Shown one piece after another: positions 1-5,071 of a stretch of DNA of 6,109 nt. Every line of letters starts with the position of its first letter. Position 1 is the stretch's first letter. The DNA comes from JBHHXG01 sp046756985 (lineage in GTDB: Bacteria; Pseudomonadota; Zetaproteobacteria; Mariprofundales; Mariprofundaceae). The stretch covers positions 1 through 6,109 of the forward strand of contig JBHHXG010000081.1 in the NCBI GenBank assembly GCA_046756985.1. Reading direction: 5' to 3'. The notes beneath the pieces are model-generated. The model saw only the letters and a program-made list of their open reading frames with translations. It did not search any database and was not told the origin of the DNA. A program made the translations under genes and the position numbers.

Positions 1-382
1 AGGCGGCTTGGGATGGGTTCTGCCGGTAGCTGCCAGTTCGGGGAAGATCATGCTCCATGACGGCTTCTTTGAGCGAGTGTTGCAACTGTTGCAGCAGCGT
101 GACGAAAGTGAGCATCTGCATGCTGGGATGGCCGCTGATGTCCTGGAAGAAGAAGGCTTCGAGCGGTTTTAAGTGATCTTCGCATGAGGACCTTATCATC
201 ACCAGACTCTCCGCCGGGGCGAACACCAGTTCCGCAGCCATGCAGGAAAGCTCATCGATGGCGTCTTCGATGAAACGGCCGTTCTTGCCGGGCAGGCCCA
301 GCATCGTCAGGTCGTCCGGAACATTCTCAATGTCCTGCCAGGCCTGTTTCAGCGCTGTAAGCCGTTGTGCAATATCGTTCAT
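1..382 (-). CDS. Unrecognised protein, N-terminal 127 residues; faint CheZ-like helix motif
   Basis: An open frame starts at ATG 382 (MNDIAQRLTALKQ) and runs without a stop off the left edge, so the C terminus is missing. An in-frame stop at 401-403 limits the start. Upstream there is only a weak GGG about 8 nt from the ATG. The protein looks soluble and mostly helical, with no signal peptide or membrane segment. Residues 78-86 read FFFQDISGH and are followed by a glutamine/leucine-rich helix (about 88-108, with LLQQLQHSL). This resembles the FQDLTGQ signature of the chemotaxis phosphatase CheZ, which carries the catalytic Asp and Gln. Here the Asp is kept (D81) but the Gln position is His85. 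The resemblance is short, so the CheZ reading is only a hypothesis. The gene follows nrdJb on the same strand after 53 bp with no visible terminator, so it may be read from the nrd transcript. The reading frame is probably real; the function is not known. Confidence 0.6.
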   Translation of the reverse strand, partial: MNDIAQRLTALKQAWQDIENVPDDLTMLGLPGKNGRFIEDAIDELSCMAAELVFAPAESLVMIRSSCEDHLKPLEAFFFQDISGHPSMQMLTFVTLLQQLQHSLKEAVMEHDLPRTGSYRQNPSQAA

Positions 383-435
383 ATATAATACCCGACCTTT
401 TTACTCAAGCAATATAGGCCGCTGGCAGAATAATA

Positions 436-1068
436 TCAACCGCATTTGGAATGGCCGCATTCCAGGCAGGTATCGCAGTTGTCCATGCGCACGACTGCCA
501 TGGCCGCACACTTCGGACATTGCTGGGCATTGGAAAGCGCGGAATCACCCAGTCTTTCCTTGATATGCTGTTTTTTCAGCTCCAGTTCGGGCGTGGAGAG
601 CTGGCCCTCCATCATTCCAATCGACACCAGATGCTGCTGGATCACCTCGCCGATTTCGGCGACGAGCGACGGCATGTATTTGCCGCCCTTCTTGTAATAG
701 CCACCGCGGGGGTCAAACACCGCCTTCATCTCTTCGACGAGGAAGTTGATGTCACCGCCTTTTCTGAAAATGGCCGAGATCACGCGGGTCAGCGCCACGA
801 TCCACATGAAGTGTTCCATGTTCTTCGAGTTGATGAAAATCTCGAACGGACGGCGGTGTTCGTCCGGTTGACCGGCATTGATTACGACATCATTGATGGT
901 GATATACATGGCGTGGTCGCTCATCGGTGTCTTGATCTTGTAGGTGGTGCCTTCAAGGATATCGTCACGCTCCAAAAGCGGCGCAATGGCGGTGACATTG
1001 CTTTCCTGCTCTTCCTCGGGATTCACCACCGCATAATCGGCGATTTTCTTGTCAATTTTAGTGGCCAT
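436..1068 (-). CDS. nrdJb: Class II ribonucleotide reductase, small C-terminal component NrdJb (TSCPD-type domain, cysteine tail)
   Basis: This 210-residue protein is the second part of a split AdoCbl-dependent ribonucleotide reductase, as in Pseudomonas aeruginosa, where NrdJa and NrdJb are both needed. Residues about 73-150 (RPFEIFINSKNMEHFMWI, then ALTRVISAIFRKGGD and DPRGGYYKKGGKYMPSLVAEIG) resemble the TSCPD-type domain found at the end of many one-chain NrdJ proteins. The tail has six cysteines: C184-PK-C187, C198-DT-C201, C204 and C209. I infer that the first four form a zinc ribbon. C204 and C209, in a C-x4-C spacing at the extreme end, would be the shuttle pair that re-reduces the NrdJa active site and is itself reduced by thioredoxin or glutaredoxin. 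The frame is open up to 1161, but ATG 1068 is chosen because GAGGAGG lies 5 nt upstream and because it overlaps the preceding gene's stop by 11 nt. Confidence 0.9.
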   Translation of the reverse strand: MATKIDKKIADYAVVNPEEEQESNVTAIAPLLERDDILEGTTYKIKTPMSDHAMYITINDVVINAGQPDEHRRPFEIFINSKNMEHFMWIVALTRVISAIFRKGGDINFLVEEMKAVFDPRGGYYKKGGKYMPSLVAEIGEVIQQHLVSIGMMEGQLSTPELELKKQHIKERLGDSALSNAQQCPKCAAMAVVRMDNCDTCLECGHSKCG

Positions 1069-1246
1069 ACTTGCCTCCTCTTTCAGCCAGTAAGGCCAGA
1101 AATCTGTGACGCAGTTTCTCTGCTTTCTGTGGATTGCGCATTCGGCGGCGATGCTGTTCATGGACCATGCCCTGCCAGGCCGACATCACCCACAGATTAA
1201 CCGGCGGAAAGCGCAGGCTTGGCCATTTAAGATCAGAATTTGCCAT
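1058..1246 (-). CDS. Unrecognised 62-residue basic protein between nrdJa and nrdJb
   Basis: I do not recognise this protein. It is supported mainly by its setting: ATG 1246 lies inside the last codons of nrdJa (14-nt overlap), a perfect AAGGAGG sits 6 nt upstream, and its TAA overlaps the nrdJb start by 11 nt. It fills the roughly 164 bp between nrdJa and nrdJb almost exactly. Residues 1-27 are rich in tryptophan and proline (LKWPSLRFPPVNLWVMSAW, with W8, W19 and W24). Residues 29-50 are strongly basic (HEQHRRRMRNPQKAEKLRHR) and probably helical. I count about 12 Lys/Arg against 4 Asp/Glu. It has no cysteine, signal peptide or membrane span. A role in assembling or regulating the NrdJa-NrdJb complex, or in binding nucleic acid, is inference from position and charge only. 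The alternative is a translated spacer whose main use is to couple nrdJb translation to nrdJa. Confidence 0.75.
   Translation of the reverse strand: MANSDLKWPSLRFPPVNLWVMSAWQGMVHEQHRRRMRNPQKAEKLRHRFLALLAERGGKYGH
1074..1080 (-). promoter_or_regulatory. Ribosome binding site deciding the nrdJb start
   Basis: On the minus strand GAGGAGG is followed by a 5-nt spacer and ATG 1068. It lies inside the last codons of the 62-residue gene. It favours the 210-residue NrdJb over the longer open frame that begins at 1161, which has no comparable site. Confidence 0.85.
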
Positions 1247-3419
1247 AGTAGCCCTCCTTCAATGCGTCAAACAGATTGGCGGCCGTGTGCGTTTCGCCGT
1301 CGTACTCGATTTCCTCATTACCCTTGGCCTCGATGACGGTGCCGTCCTCCAGCGTGAAGCGGTAGACCGTGTTTTCCAGATCAGCTTCCTTGACCAGCAC
1401 GCCCTGGAAGGCCTCCGGATTGAAACGGAAGGTCGTGCAGCCCTTCAGTCCCTTGTCATAGGCATACATGTAGATGTCCTTGAAATCCTCATAGGGAAAA
1501 TCGGTCGGTACGTTCGCCGTCTTGGAAATCGATGAATCGACCCATGTCTGTGCGGCGGCCTGAATGTCCACATGCTGCTTCGGCGTTACCTCATCGGCGG
1601 AGATGAAATAATCCGGCAGTCTGGCCTTCTCGTCCTCGGCAAACGGCATCGCCTCCGGATTGATGAACTCGCGGTAGGCCAGCAGCTCATAGGAGAACAC
1701 ATCCACCTTCTCCTTGGTTTTGCGCCCTTCGCGGATCACGTTGCGCGAATAATGATGCGCAAAGCTGGGTTCGATGCCGTTGGAGGCATTGTTGGCCAGG
1801 GAGAGCGAGATCGTGCCGGTCGGCGCGATCGACGAATGATGCGTGAAGCGGCAACCGGTTTCCTCCAGCTGCTTCAGCATGGCCGCGTCTTCAGGGTTGC
1901 CGGTATCACGAAACTGCTGCATATAACGCGAATACTTCGCCCACAGGATGCGGCCCTTGACGCGATCGCCGACCTCGATGCCGTCTTTGGCCATTTGCGG
2001 GCGCTTGGCCATCATCTCCGATGTGATTTCAAAGTCCTCATCCATGACCGGTGCTGCGCCTTTTTCCCCGGTCAGTTCGAGTCCGACCTGGAATCCGGTT
2101 CTGGCCATTTCATAGGCGATTCTCTCGGTGAATTCAAGTGATTCCGGAGAACCGTATGGCGTCTTCAGCATCGTCAGCGTGCTGCCCAGACCGAGGAAGC
2201 CCATGCCGTGACGGCGCTTGGACATGATTTCATCGCGCTGCCTGGATAGCGGCAGGCCGTTGATTTCGACAACGTTATCGAGCATGCGCGTGAATACGGC
2301 GACGACTTCCCGGTACTGATCCCAGTCGAAATGCGCCTTGTCGGTGAACGGGTCACGCACGAATTTCGTCAGGTTGACGCTGCCCAGCAGGCAGGCGCCG
2401 TAGGGCGGCAACGGCTGTTCGCCGCACGGATTCGTGGCGCGCACATTTTCACAGAACCAGTTGTTGTTCATCTTGTTGACTTCATCAATCAGGATGAAGC
2501 CGGGTTCGGCATAATCATAGGTCGAGGACATAATCACGTCCCACAGTCGCTGTGCCCGGATGGTCCTGTAGACCTTGCAGGCAGTGTGTCCCTGATCGTC
2601 CCTGATGGCATTCTCCGGCGGGTTGGCAACATATTTGAAGACGATGCGGTTGCTTTCATCGTCGATTTCACTCTGGCTGGCCGGAAAGACCAGATCCCAG
2701 TCGGCATCATTTTTCACCGCTTCCATGAAATCCTTCGTGATCAGGCAGGACAGGTTGAACTGGCGCAGGCGGCCGTCCTCGCGCTTGGCGCGGATGAAAT
2801 CAATAATGTCCGGATGGGAGATATCAAAGGTGCCCATCTGTGCGCCGCGGCGGCCGCCTGCCGAGGACACGGTAAAACACATCTTGTCGTAGATATCCAT
2901 GAATGACATCGGGCCGGAGGTATAGGCGCCGGCACCGGAAACATAGGCGCCCTTCGGACGCAGTGTGGAGAATTCATAGCCGATGCCGCAGCCGGCCTTC
3001 AGCGTCAGGCCGGCTTCCTTGACCATGGTCAGAATGCCGTCCATCGAATCGGGGATGGTGCCGGAAACGGTGCAGTTGATCGTGGAGGTTGCCGGCTTGT
3101 GTTCCTCGGCCCCGGCATTGGAGATGATGCGGCCGGCCGGAATCGCACCGTGCTGCAGCGCCCAGGTGAAACGATTGAACCAGAAGTCACGTTTGCCGGG
3201 CTCTTCGACCTCGGCCAGCGCCTTGGCGACGCGCTGATAGGTGGCTTCGATATCGGCATCGACCGGATTTCCAGACTTGTCCTTCAGGCGGTATTTTTTG
3301 TCCCAGATATCCGCAGATGCAGGCTGCAGAGCAATGTTGGCAGCGGCCTCGTCAGCCGGCGCCTTCACCGATGCATCGCTGTTCCGTGCTGTATTTTCAG
3401 CATGCGCCTTTACCGTCAT
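1233..3419 (-). CDS. nrdJa: AdoCbl-dependent (class II) ribonucleotide reductase, catalytic component NrdJa
   Basis: This is the 728-residue catalytic chain. It reduces ribonucleotides to deoxyribonucleotides with a thiyl radical generated from adenosylcobalamin, independently of oxygen. An Ala-rich leader of about 36 residues precedes the core, which opens with DIWDKKYRLK. Cys116 (NCTV) and Cys343 (YGACLLGS) match the active-site redox pair. NPCGEQ at 330-335 supplies the radical Cys332, Asn330 and Glu334. APTGTIS at 532-538 is the phosphate-binding loop. KAGCGIGYEF (141-150) and SSAGGRRGAQMG (185-196) are further family blocks. The chain ends in NLFDALKEGYYGKF and has no C-terminal redox cysteine pair of its own; that is supplied by NrdJb, encoded just downstream. 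ATG 3419 has GGGGAGG 5 nt upstream. A promoter with NrdR-like boxes lies directly upstream. No AdoCbl cofactor genes or cobalamin riboswitch are visible nearby. Confidence 0.96.
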   Translation of the reverse strand: MTVKAHAENTARNSDASVKAPADEAAANIALQPASADIWDKKYRLKDKSGNPVDADIEATYQRVAKALAEVEEPGKRDFWFNRFTWALQHGAIPAGRIISNAGAEEHKPATSTINCTVSGTIPDSMDGILTMVKEAGLTLKAGCGIGYEFSTLRPKGAYVSGAGAYTSGPMSFMDIYDKMCFTVSSAGGRRGAQMGTFDISHPDIIDFIRAKREDGRLRQFNLSCLITKDFMEAVKNDADWDLVFPASQSEIDDESNRIVFKYVANPPENAIRDDQGHTACKVYRTIRAQRLWDVIMSSTYDYAEPGFILIDEVNKMNNNWFCENVRATNPCGEQPLPPYGACLLGSVNLTKFVRDPFTDKAHFDWDQYREVVAVFTRMLDNVVEINGLPLSRQRDEIMSKRRHGMGFLGLGSTLTMLKTPYGSPESLEFTERIAYEMARTGFQVGLELTGEKGAAPVMDEDFEITSEMMAKRPQMAKDGIEVGDRVKGRILWAKYSRYMQQFRDTGNPEDAAMLKQLEETGCRFTHHSSIAPTGTISLSLANNASNGIEPSFAHHYSRNVIREGRKTKEKVDVFSYELLAYREFINPEAMPFAEDEKARLPDYFISADEVTPKQHVDIQAAAQTWVDSSISKTANVPTDFPYEDFKDIYMYAYDKGLKGCTTFRFNPEAFQGVLVKEADLENTVYRFTLEDGTVIEAKGNEEIEYDGETHTAANLFDALKEGYYGKF
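1253..1259 (-). promoter_or_regulatory. Ribosome binding site of the 62-residue gene
   Basis: On the minus strand a complete AAGGAGG lies 6 nt before ATG 1246. It is embedded in the Lys-Glu-Gly codons near the 3' end of nrdJa. A full anti-16S match at ideal spacing is the best evidence that the small gene is translated, although the conserved NrdJa C terminus (EGYYGKF) also constrains these codons. Confidence 0.8.
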
Positions 3420-3424
3420 GATGA

Positions 3425-3431
3425 CCTCCCC
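3425..3431 (-). promoter_or_regulatory. Ribosome binding site of nrdJa
   Basis: On the minus strand GGGGAGG is followed by 5 nt and ATG 3419. It confirms the start that includes the Ala-rich leader. The predicted leader RNA from the promoter upstream is about 50 nt and otherwise AU-rich, with no stable hairpin that I can see. Confidence 0.8.
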
Positions 3432-3475
3432 GTCACGATGGTGTCCCCGAAAAAATATAAATATGTCAGCGCTCC

Positions 3476-3503
3476 AGTGTAGAATCTATATCTTGGGTGT
3501 CAA
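3476..3503 (-). promoter_or_regulatory. Sigma70-like promoter for the nrdJ operon
   Basis: On the minus strand a perfect -35 TTGACA (3503-3498) is followed by a 16-bp spacer and TACACT (3481-3476), which matches 4 of 6 bases of the -10 consensus. Transcription would start near 3469, about 50 nt before nrdJa. The spacer is almost exactly covered by an NrdR-like box, as expected for a repressed nrd promoter. The start site is predicted, not shown. Confidence 0.65.
3483..3498. promoter_or_regulatory. NrdR box, proximal (overlaps promoter spacer)
   Basis: The plus strand reads aatCTATATCTTGggt. Against the published NrdR consensus acaCwAtATaTwGtgt I count 12-13 of 16 matches, with the CTATATcTTG core nearly intact. 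NrdR is the nucleotide-sensing repressor of ribonucleotide reductase genes and binds paired 16-bp palindromes. This box lies between the -10 and -35 of the nrdJ promoter, where bound repressor would block RNA polymerase. Confidence 0.65.
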
Positions 3504-3514
3504 GCATCACCTTG

Positions 3515-3530
3515 CCACTATCCCTTGGGG
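3515..3530. promoter_or_regulatory. NrdR box, distal
   Basis: The plus strand reads ccaCTATCCCTTGggg, about 10 of 16 matches to the NrdR consensus. It shares CTAT--CTTGgg with the proximal box. The two boxes start 32 bp apart, about three helical turns, which is the usual spacing of NrdR box pairs. On its own the match would be weak; the spacing and the shared core make it credible. It lies just upstream of the nrdJ -35. Confidence 0.5.
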
Positions 3531-3533
3531 TTC

Positions 3534-3600
3534 GTGTGCACATTTTATGCACTGCTTATTCACAGCCTGCAGGCCGGTTTCTGTGGATAACTGTGGAATA
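3534..3600. promoter_or_regulatory. Cluster of DnaA-box matches in the nrdJa-ubiE divergent region
   Basis: Against TTATNCACA there are two perfect boxes in opposite orientation: TTATTCACA at 3556-3564 (plus) and TTATCCACA at 3582-3590 (minus). Weaker neighbours follow helical phasing: TTATGCACT at 3545-3553 (plus, 8/9), GTGTGCACA at 3534-3542 (plus, 7/9) and TATTCCACA at 3592-3600 (minus, 7/9). Starts are 11, 11, 26 and 10 bp apart. A 10-bp palindrome, GCCTGCAGGC (3565-3574), lies between the two perfect boxes. DnaA boxes are known at the E. coli nrdAB promoter, so control of nrdJ by the replication initiator is a reasonable inference. The cluster is also only about 60 bp from the ubiE start. 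Confidence 0.6.
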
Positions 3601-3624
3601 CAGGCCGCAGAGCCAGTTCTTGCA

Positions 3625-3653
3625 TTGGAGTTGCAGGTTCGGCCTGATACGAT
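3625..3653 (+). promoter_or_regulatory. Possible weak promoter for the ubi operon
   Basis: TACGAT (3648-3653), preceded by TG in an extended -10 arrangement (TGATACGAT), lies about 17 bp after a poor -35, TTGGAG. The predicted start, near 3660, would leave almost no leader before ATG 3663, which also lacks a clear Shine-Dalgarno sequence. This is the best candidate I can see on the plus strand; the true promoter may lie further upstream among the DnaA boxes. Confidence 0.2.
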
Positions 3654-3662
3654 GCGCGGGCA

Positions 3663-4424
3663 ATGACAAAACAGACGCATTTCGGGTATGAGACAATTGC
3701 GGCGGACAAAAAAGCCGGACGGGTCATGGGCGTATTTTCTTCCGTGGCGGAGAAATACGATCTGATGAATGACCTGATGAGTGGTGGCATGCACCGGCTG
3801 TGGAAGCGTCGCATGATGGCGGTGGCTGCCGTGGGCGAAGGCGCAACTGTGCTGGATGTGGCAGCCGGCTCAGGTGATATTGCGCTGGCTCTGGCAAAAA
3901 AGGCCGGGGCATTTGACGCTGGCGGCGGCCGCGTTGTGCTGACCGACCTGAACGGACCGATGCTGGCTGAAGGCGCCAGGCGCATGCTGGATCATGGCCT
4001 GCTGCCGGGGCGGACGGATTGTATTCAGGCTGATGGCATGCAACTTCCCTTTGTCGATCATTCTTTTGATGCCGTCTCCATTGCCTTCGGTATTCGTAAT
4101 TTTGTCGATATTCCGGCGGGACTCTCCGAGTTCTATCGCGTGCTCAAACCCGGCGGCCAGTTTATCTGTCTGGAATTCTCGCGTCCCGTACTGCCGCTGC
4201 TGGATATTGCTTATGATGCCTATTCGTTCAATGCCATTCCTCTGATCGGCGAGTGGGTGACCGGTGATCGCGATGCCTACCAGTACCTCGTCGAATCGAT
4301 TCGACGTTTTCCCGATCAGGGGCGCTTTGGCCGTCTGATTGAAGGGGCAGGCTTTGATCTGGTGCGGTATGAAAACATGACTGGAGGCATCGTGGCGCTG
4401 CACAGGGGATATAAGATTTCATGA
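3663..4424 (+). CDS. ubiE: Ubiquinone/menaquinone C-methyltransferase UbiE
   Basis: This 253-residue SAM-dependent methyltransferase adds the C-methyl group to the benzoquinol ring in ubiquinone synthesis, and to demethylmenaquinol where menaquinone is made. The N-terminal signature THFGYETIAADKKAGRV and the YDLMNDLMSGGMHRLWK block (32-48) are characteristic of UbiE. The SAM-binding motif VLDVAAGSGDIA is at 63-74, with the acidic residue of the next strand in LTDLN (D95). SIAFGIRNF (139-147), YRVLKPGGQFICLEFS (158-173) and the C-terminal NMTGGIVALHRGYKIS complete the family pattern. Length matches the E. coli protein (about 251). It is soluble. The ribosome binding site is weak (GCGGG just before ATG 3663). 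No alternative in-frame start fits better, because the nearby ATG at 3652 is out of frame. Its stop overlaps the ubiJ start as ATGA at 4421-4424. Confidence 0.96.
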   Translation: MTKQTHFGYETIAADKKAGRVMGVFSSVAEKYDLMNDLMSGGMHRLWKRRMMAVAAVGEGATVLDVAAGSGDIALALAKKAGAFDAGGGRVVLTDLNGPMLAEGARRMLDHGLLPGRTDCIQADGMQLPFVDHSFDAVSIAFGIRNFVDIPAGLSEFYRVLKPGGQFICLEFSRPVLPLLDIAYDAYSFNAIPLIGEWVTGDRDAYQYLVESIRRFPDQGRFGRLIEGAGFDLVRYENMTGGIVALHRGYKIS

Positions 4425-5071
4425 GCATTATGTTTCTGCCGCTGCGGCTGATTCCGGTTGCAATGCAGTGCGTCGTCCTTTCCACGGTGCTGGAGCTGTT
4501 CTTCTCCCGCGACACGAAGCTCAAGCCGATGCTGGAAGGGTTGGACGGCAAGGTATTCCGTATTCATGTCACCGATATGGGTACCGACTTCTTTATGGGT
4601 TTCTCTCACGCCAGGCCTTGGGTGCATCCCTACCATGAAGGCAAGGCTGATGTGCGCATTGATGCGACAACGGCAGGCTTTGCGCGTCTGTGTTTTGCCA
4701 GGGAGGATCCGGACGATCTGGTCTTTCAGCAGGTGCTGAAACTGTCCGGTGATTCAGAAGCCATGCTGCGTTTCAAGAAGCTGCTGGCGGCTGCGGATAT
4801 TGATTATGAACGCGAACTCAGGGCGGCATTTGGCGATTATTTCGGTTCGCGTGTGGCGGCTGCAGCCCATGCGTTGCTGAAGACCGAAGAGAAGCTGAAG
4901 GATCGTTCCCGGGAGGCCGTATCCGGTTATCTGCACAAGATAGATGTGCCTACGCAGACACGGTTGCAGGCATGGCAGGCCGGCGTGGAAGATCTGTCGC
5001 GCAAGATCAGCCGGCTGAAAGGGCGCGTTACCCGTCTCGAACATCAGTGGCCGAAAAAGGAAGATAAGTGA
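4421..5071 (+). CDS. ubiJ: Ubiquinone biosynthesis accessory factor UbiJ (SCP2 domain)
   Basis: This 216-residue protein lies between ubiE and ubiB, where UbiJ is found in E. coli (201 residues there). UbiJ works with UbiK in the soluble ubiquinone biosynthesis complex and binds isoprenoid lipid intermediates through its SCP2 domain. Here the SCP2-like part covers about residues 15-120: a helix with LELFFSRDTKLKPMLEGLDGK in its vicinity, then KVFRIHVTD strands, DVRIDATTAGFARL and the LKLSGDSEAMLRFKKLL segment, whose GD is typical of the family. Residues 180-210 (AGVEDLSRKISRLKGRVTRLE) look like a coiled coil, as expected for UbiK contact. The hydrophobic start (residues 4-28) is part of the SCP2 fold rather than an obvious signal peptide. 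ATG 4421 overlaps the ubiE stop, and TGA 5069-5071 overlaps the ubiB start, so translation is probably coupled along the operon. Confidence 0.9.
   Translation: MSIMFLPLRLIPVAMQCVVLSTVLELFFSRDTKLKPMLEGLDGKVFRIHVTDMGTDFFMGFSHARPWVHPYHEGKADVRIDATTAGFARLCFAREDPDDLVFQQVLKLSGDSEAMLRFKKLLAAADIDYERELRAAFGDYFGSRVAAAAHALLKTEEKLKDRSREAVSGYLHKIDVPTQTRLQAWQAGVEDLSRKISRLKGRVTRLEHQWPKKEDK

Noticed and set aside
383..435. Promoter (TTGCTT, 16 bp, TATTAT) or terminator between nrdJb and the left-edge gene
   Set aside because: The -10-like TATTAT ends only 2 nt before the ATG, so a transcript from it would start inside the gene. No GC-rich hairpin with a U-run is present either.
1066..1161. Longer NrdJb with 31 extra N-terminal residues (start at 1161)
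   Set aside because: The extra residues are an out-of-frame reading of the small gene. The start at 1068 has a strong SD and the family-like beginning MATKIDKKIADY.
451..1200. Long plus-strand open frame opposite nrdJb and the small gene
   Set aside because: It is antisense to well-supported genes, has no family features, no good ribosome site, and is explained by codon bias of the opposite strand.
1058..1246. Programmed frameshift joining nrdJa, the small gene and nrdJb into one protein
   Set aside because: The three frames all differ, no slippery heptamer is evident at the overlaps, and each gene has its own SD and ATG, so re-initiation explains the layout.
1572..2906. Plus-strand open frames (1572-2141, 2331-2906) opposite nrdJa
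   Set aside because: They are mirror frames of a highly conserved reductase gene, with no recognisable protein and no operon setting.
3534..3600. Chromosomal replication origin
   Set aside because: The DnaA cluster is short, has no adjacent AT-rich unwinding region, and lies between nrdJ and ubiE rather than beside dnaA, gidA or other usual origin neighbours.
3420..3662. Adenosylcobalamin riboswitch upstream of nrdJa
   Set aside because: The predicted leader RNA is only about 50 nt, far shorter than the roughly 200-nt cobalamin riboswitch, and I saw no B12-box sequence. The region is filled by promoter, NrdR-like and DnaA sites.
3507..3985. Minus-strand frames across the intergenic region and ubiE start (3507-3794, 3560-3985)
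   Set aside because: They run antisense to ubiE, contain no known domain, and would pass through the regulatory region.
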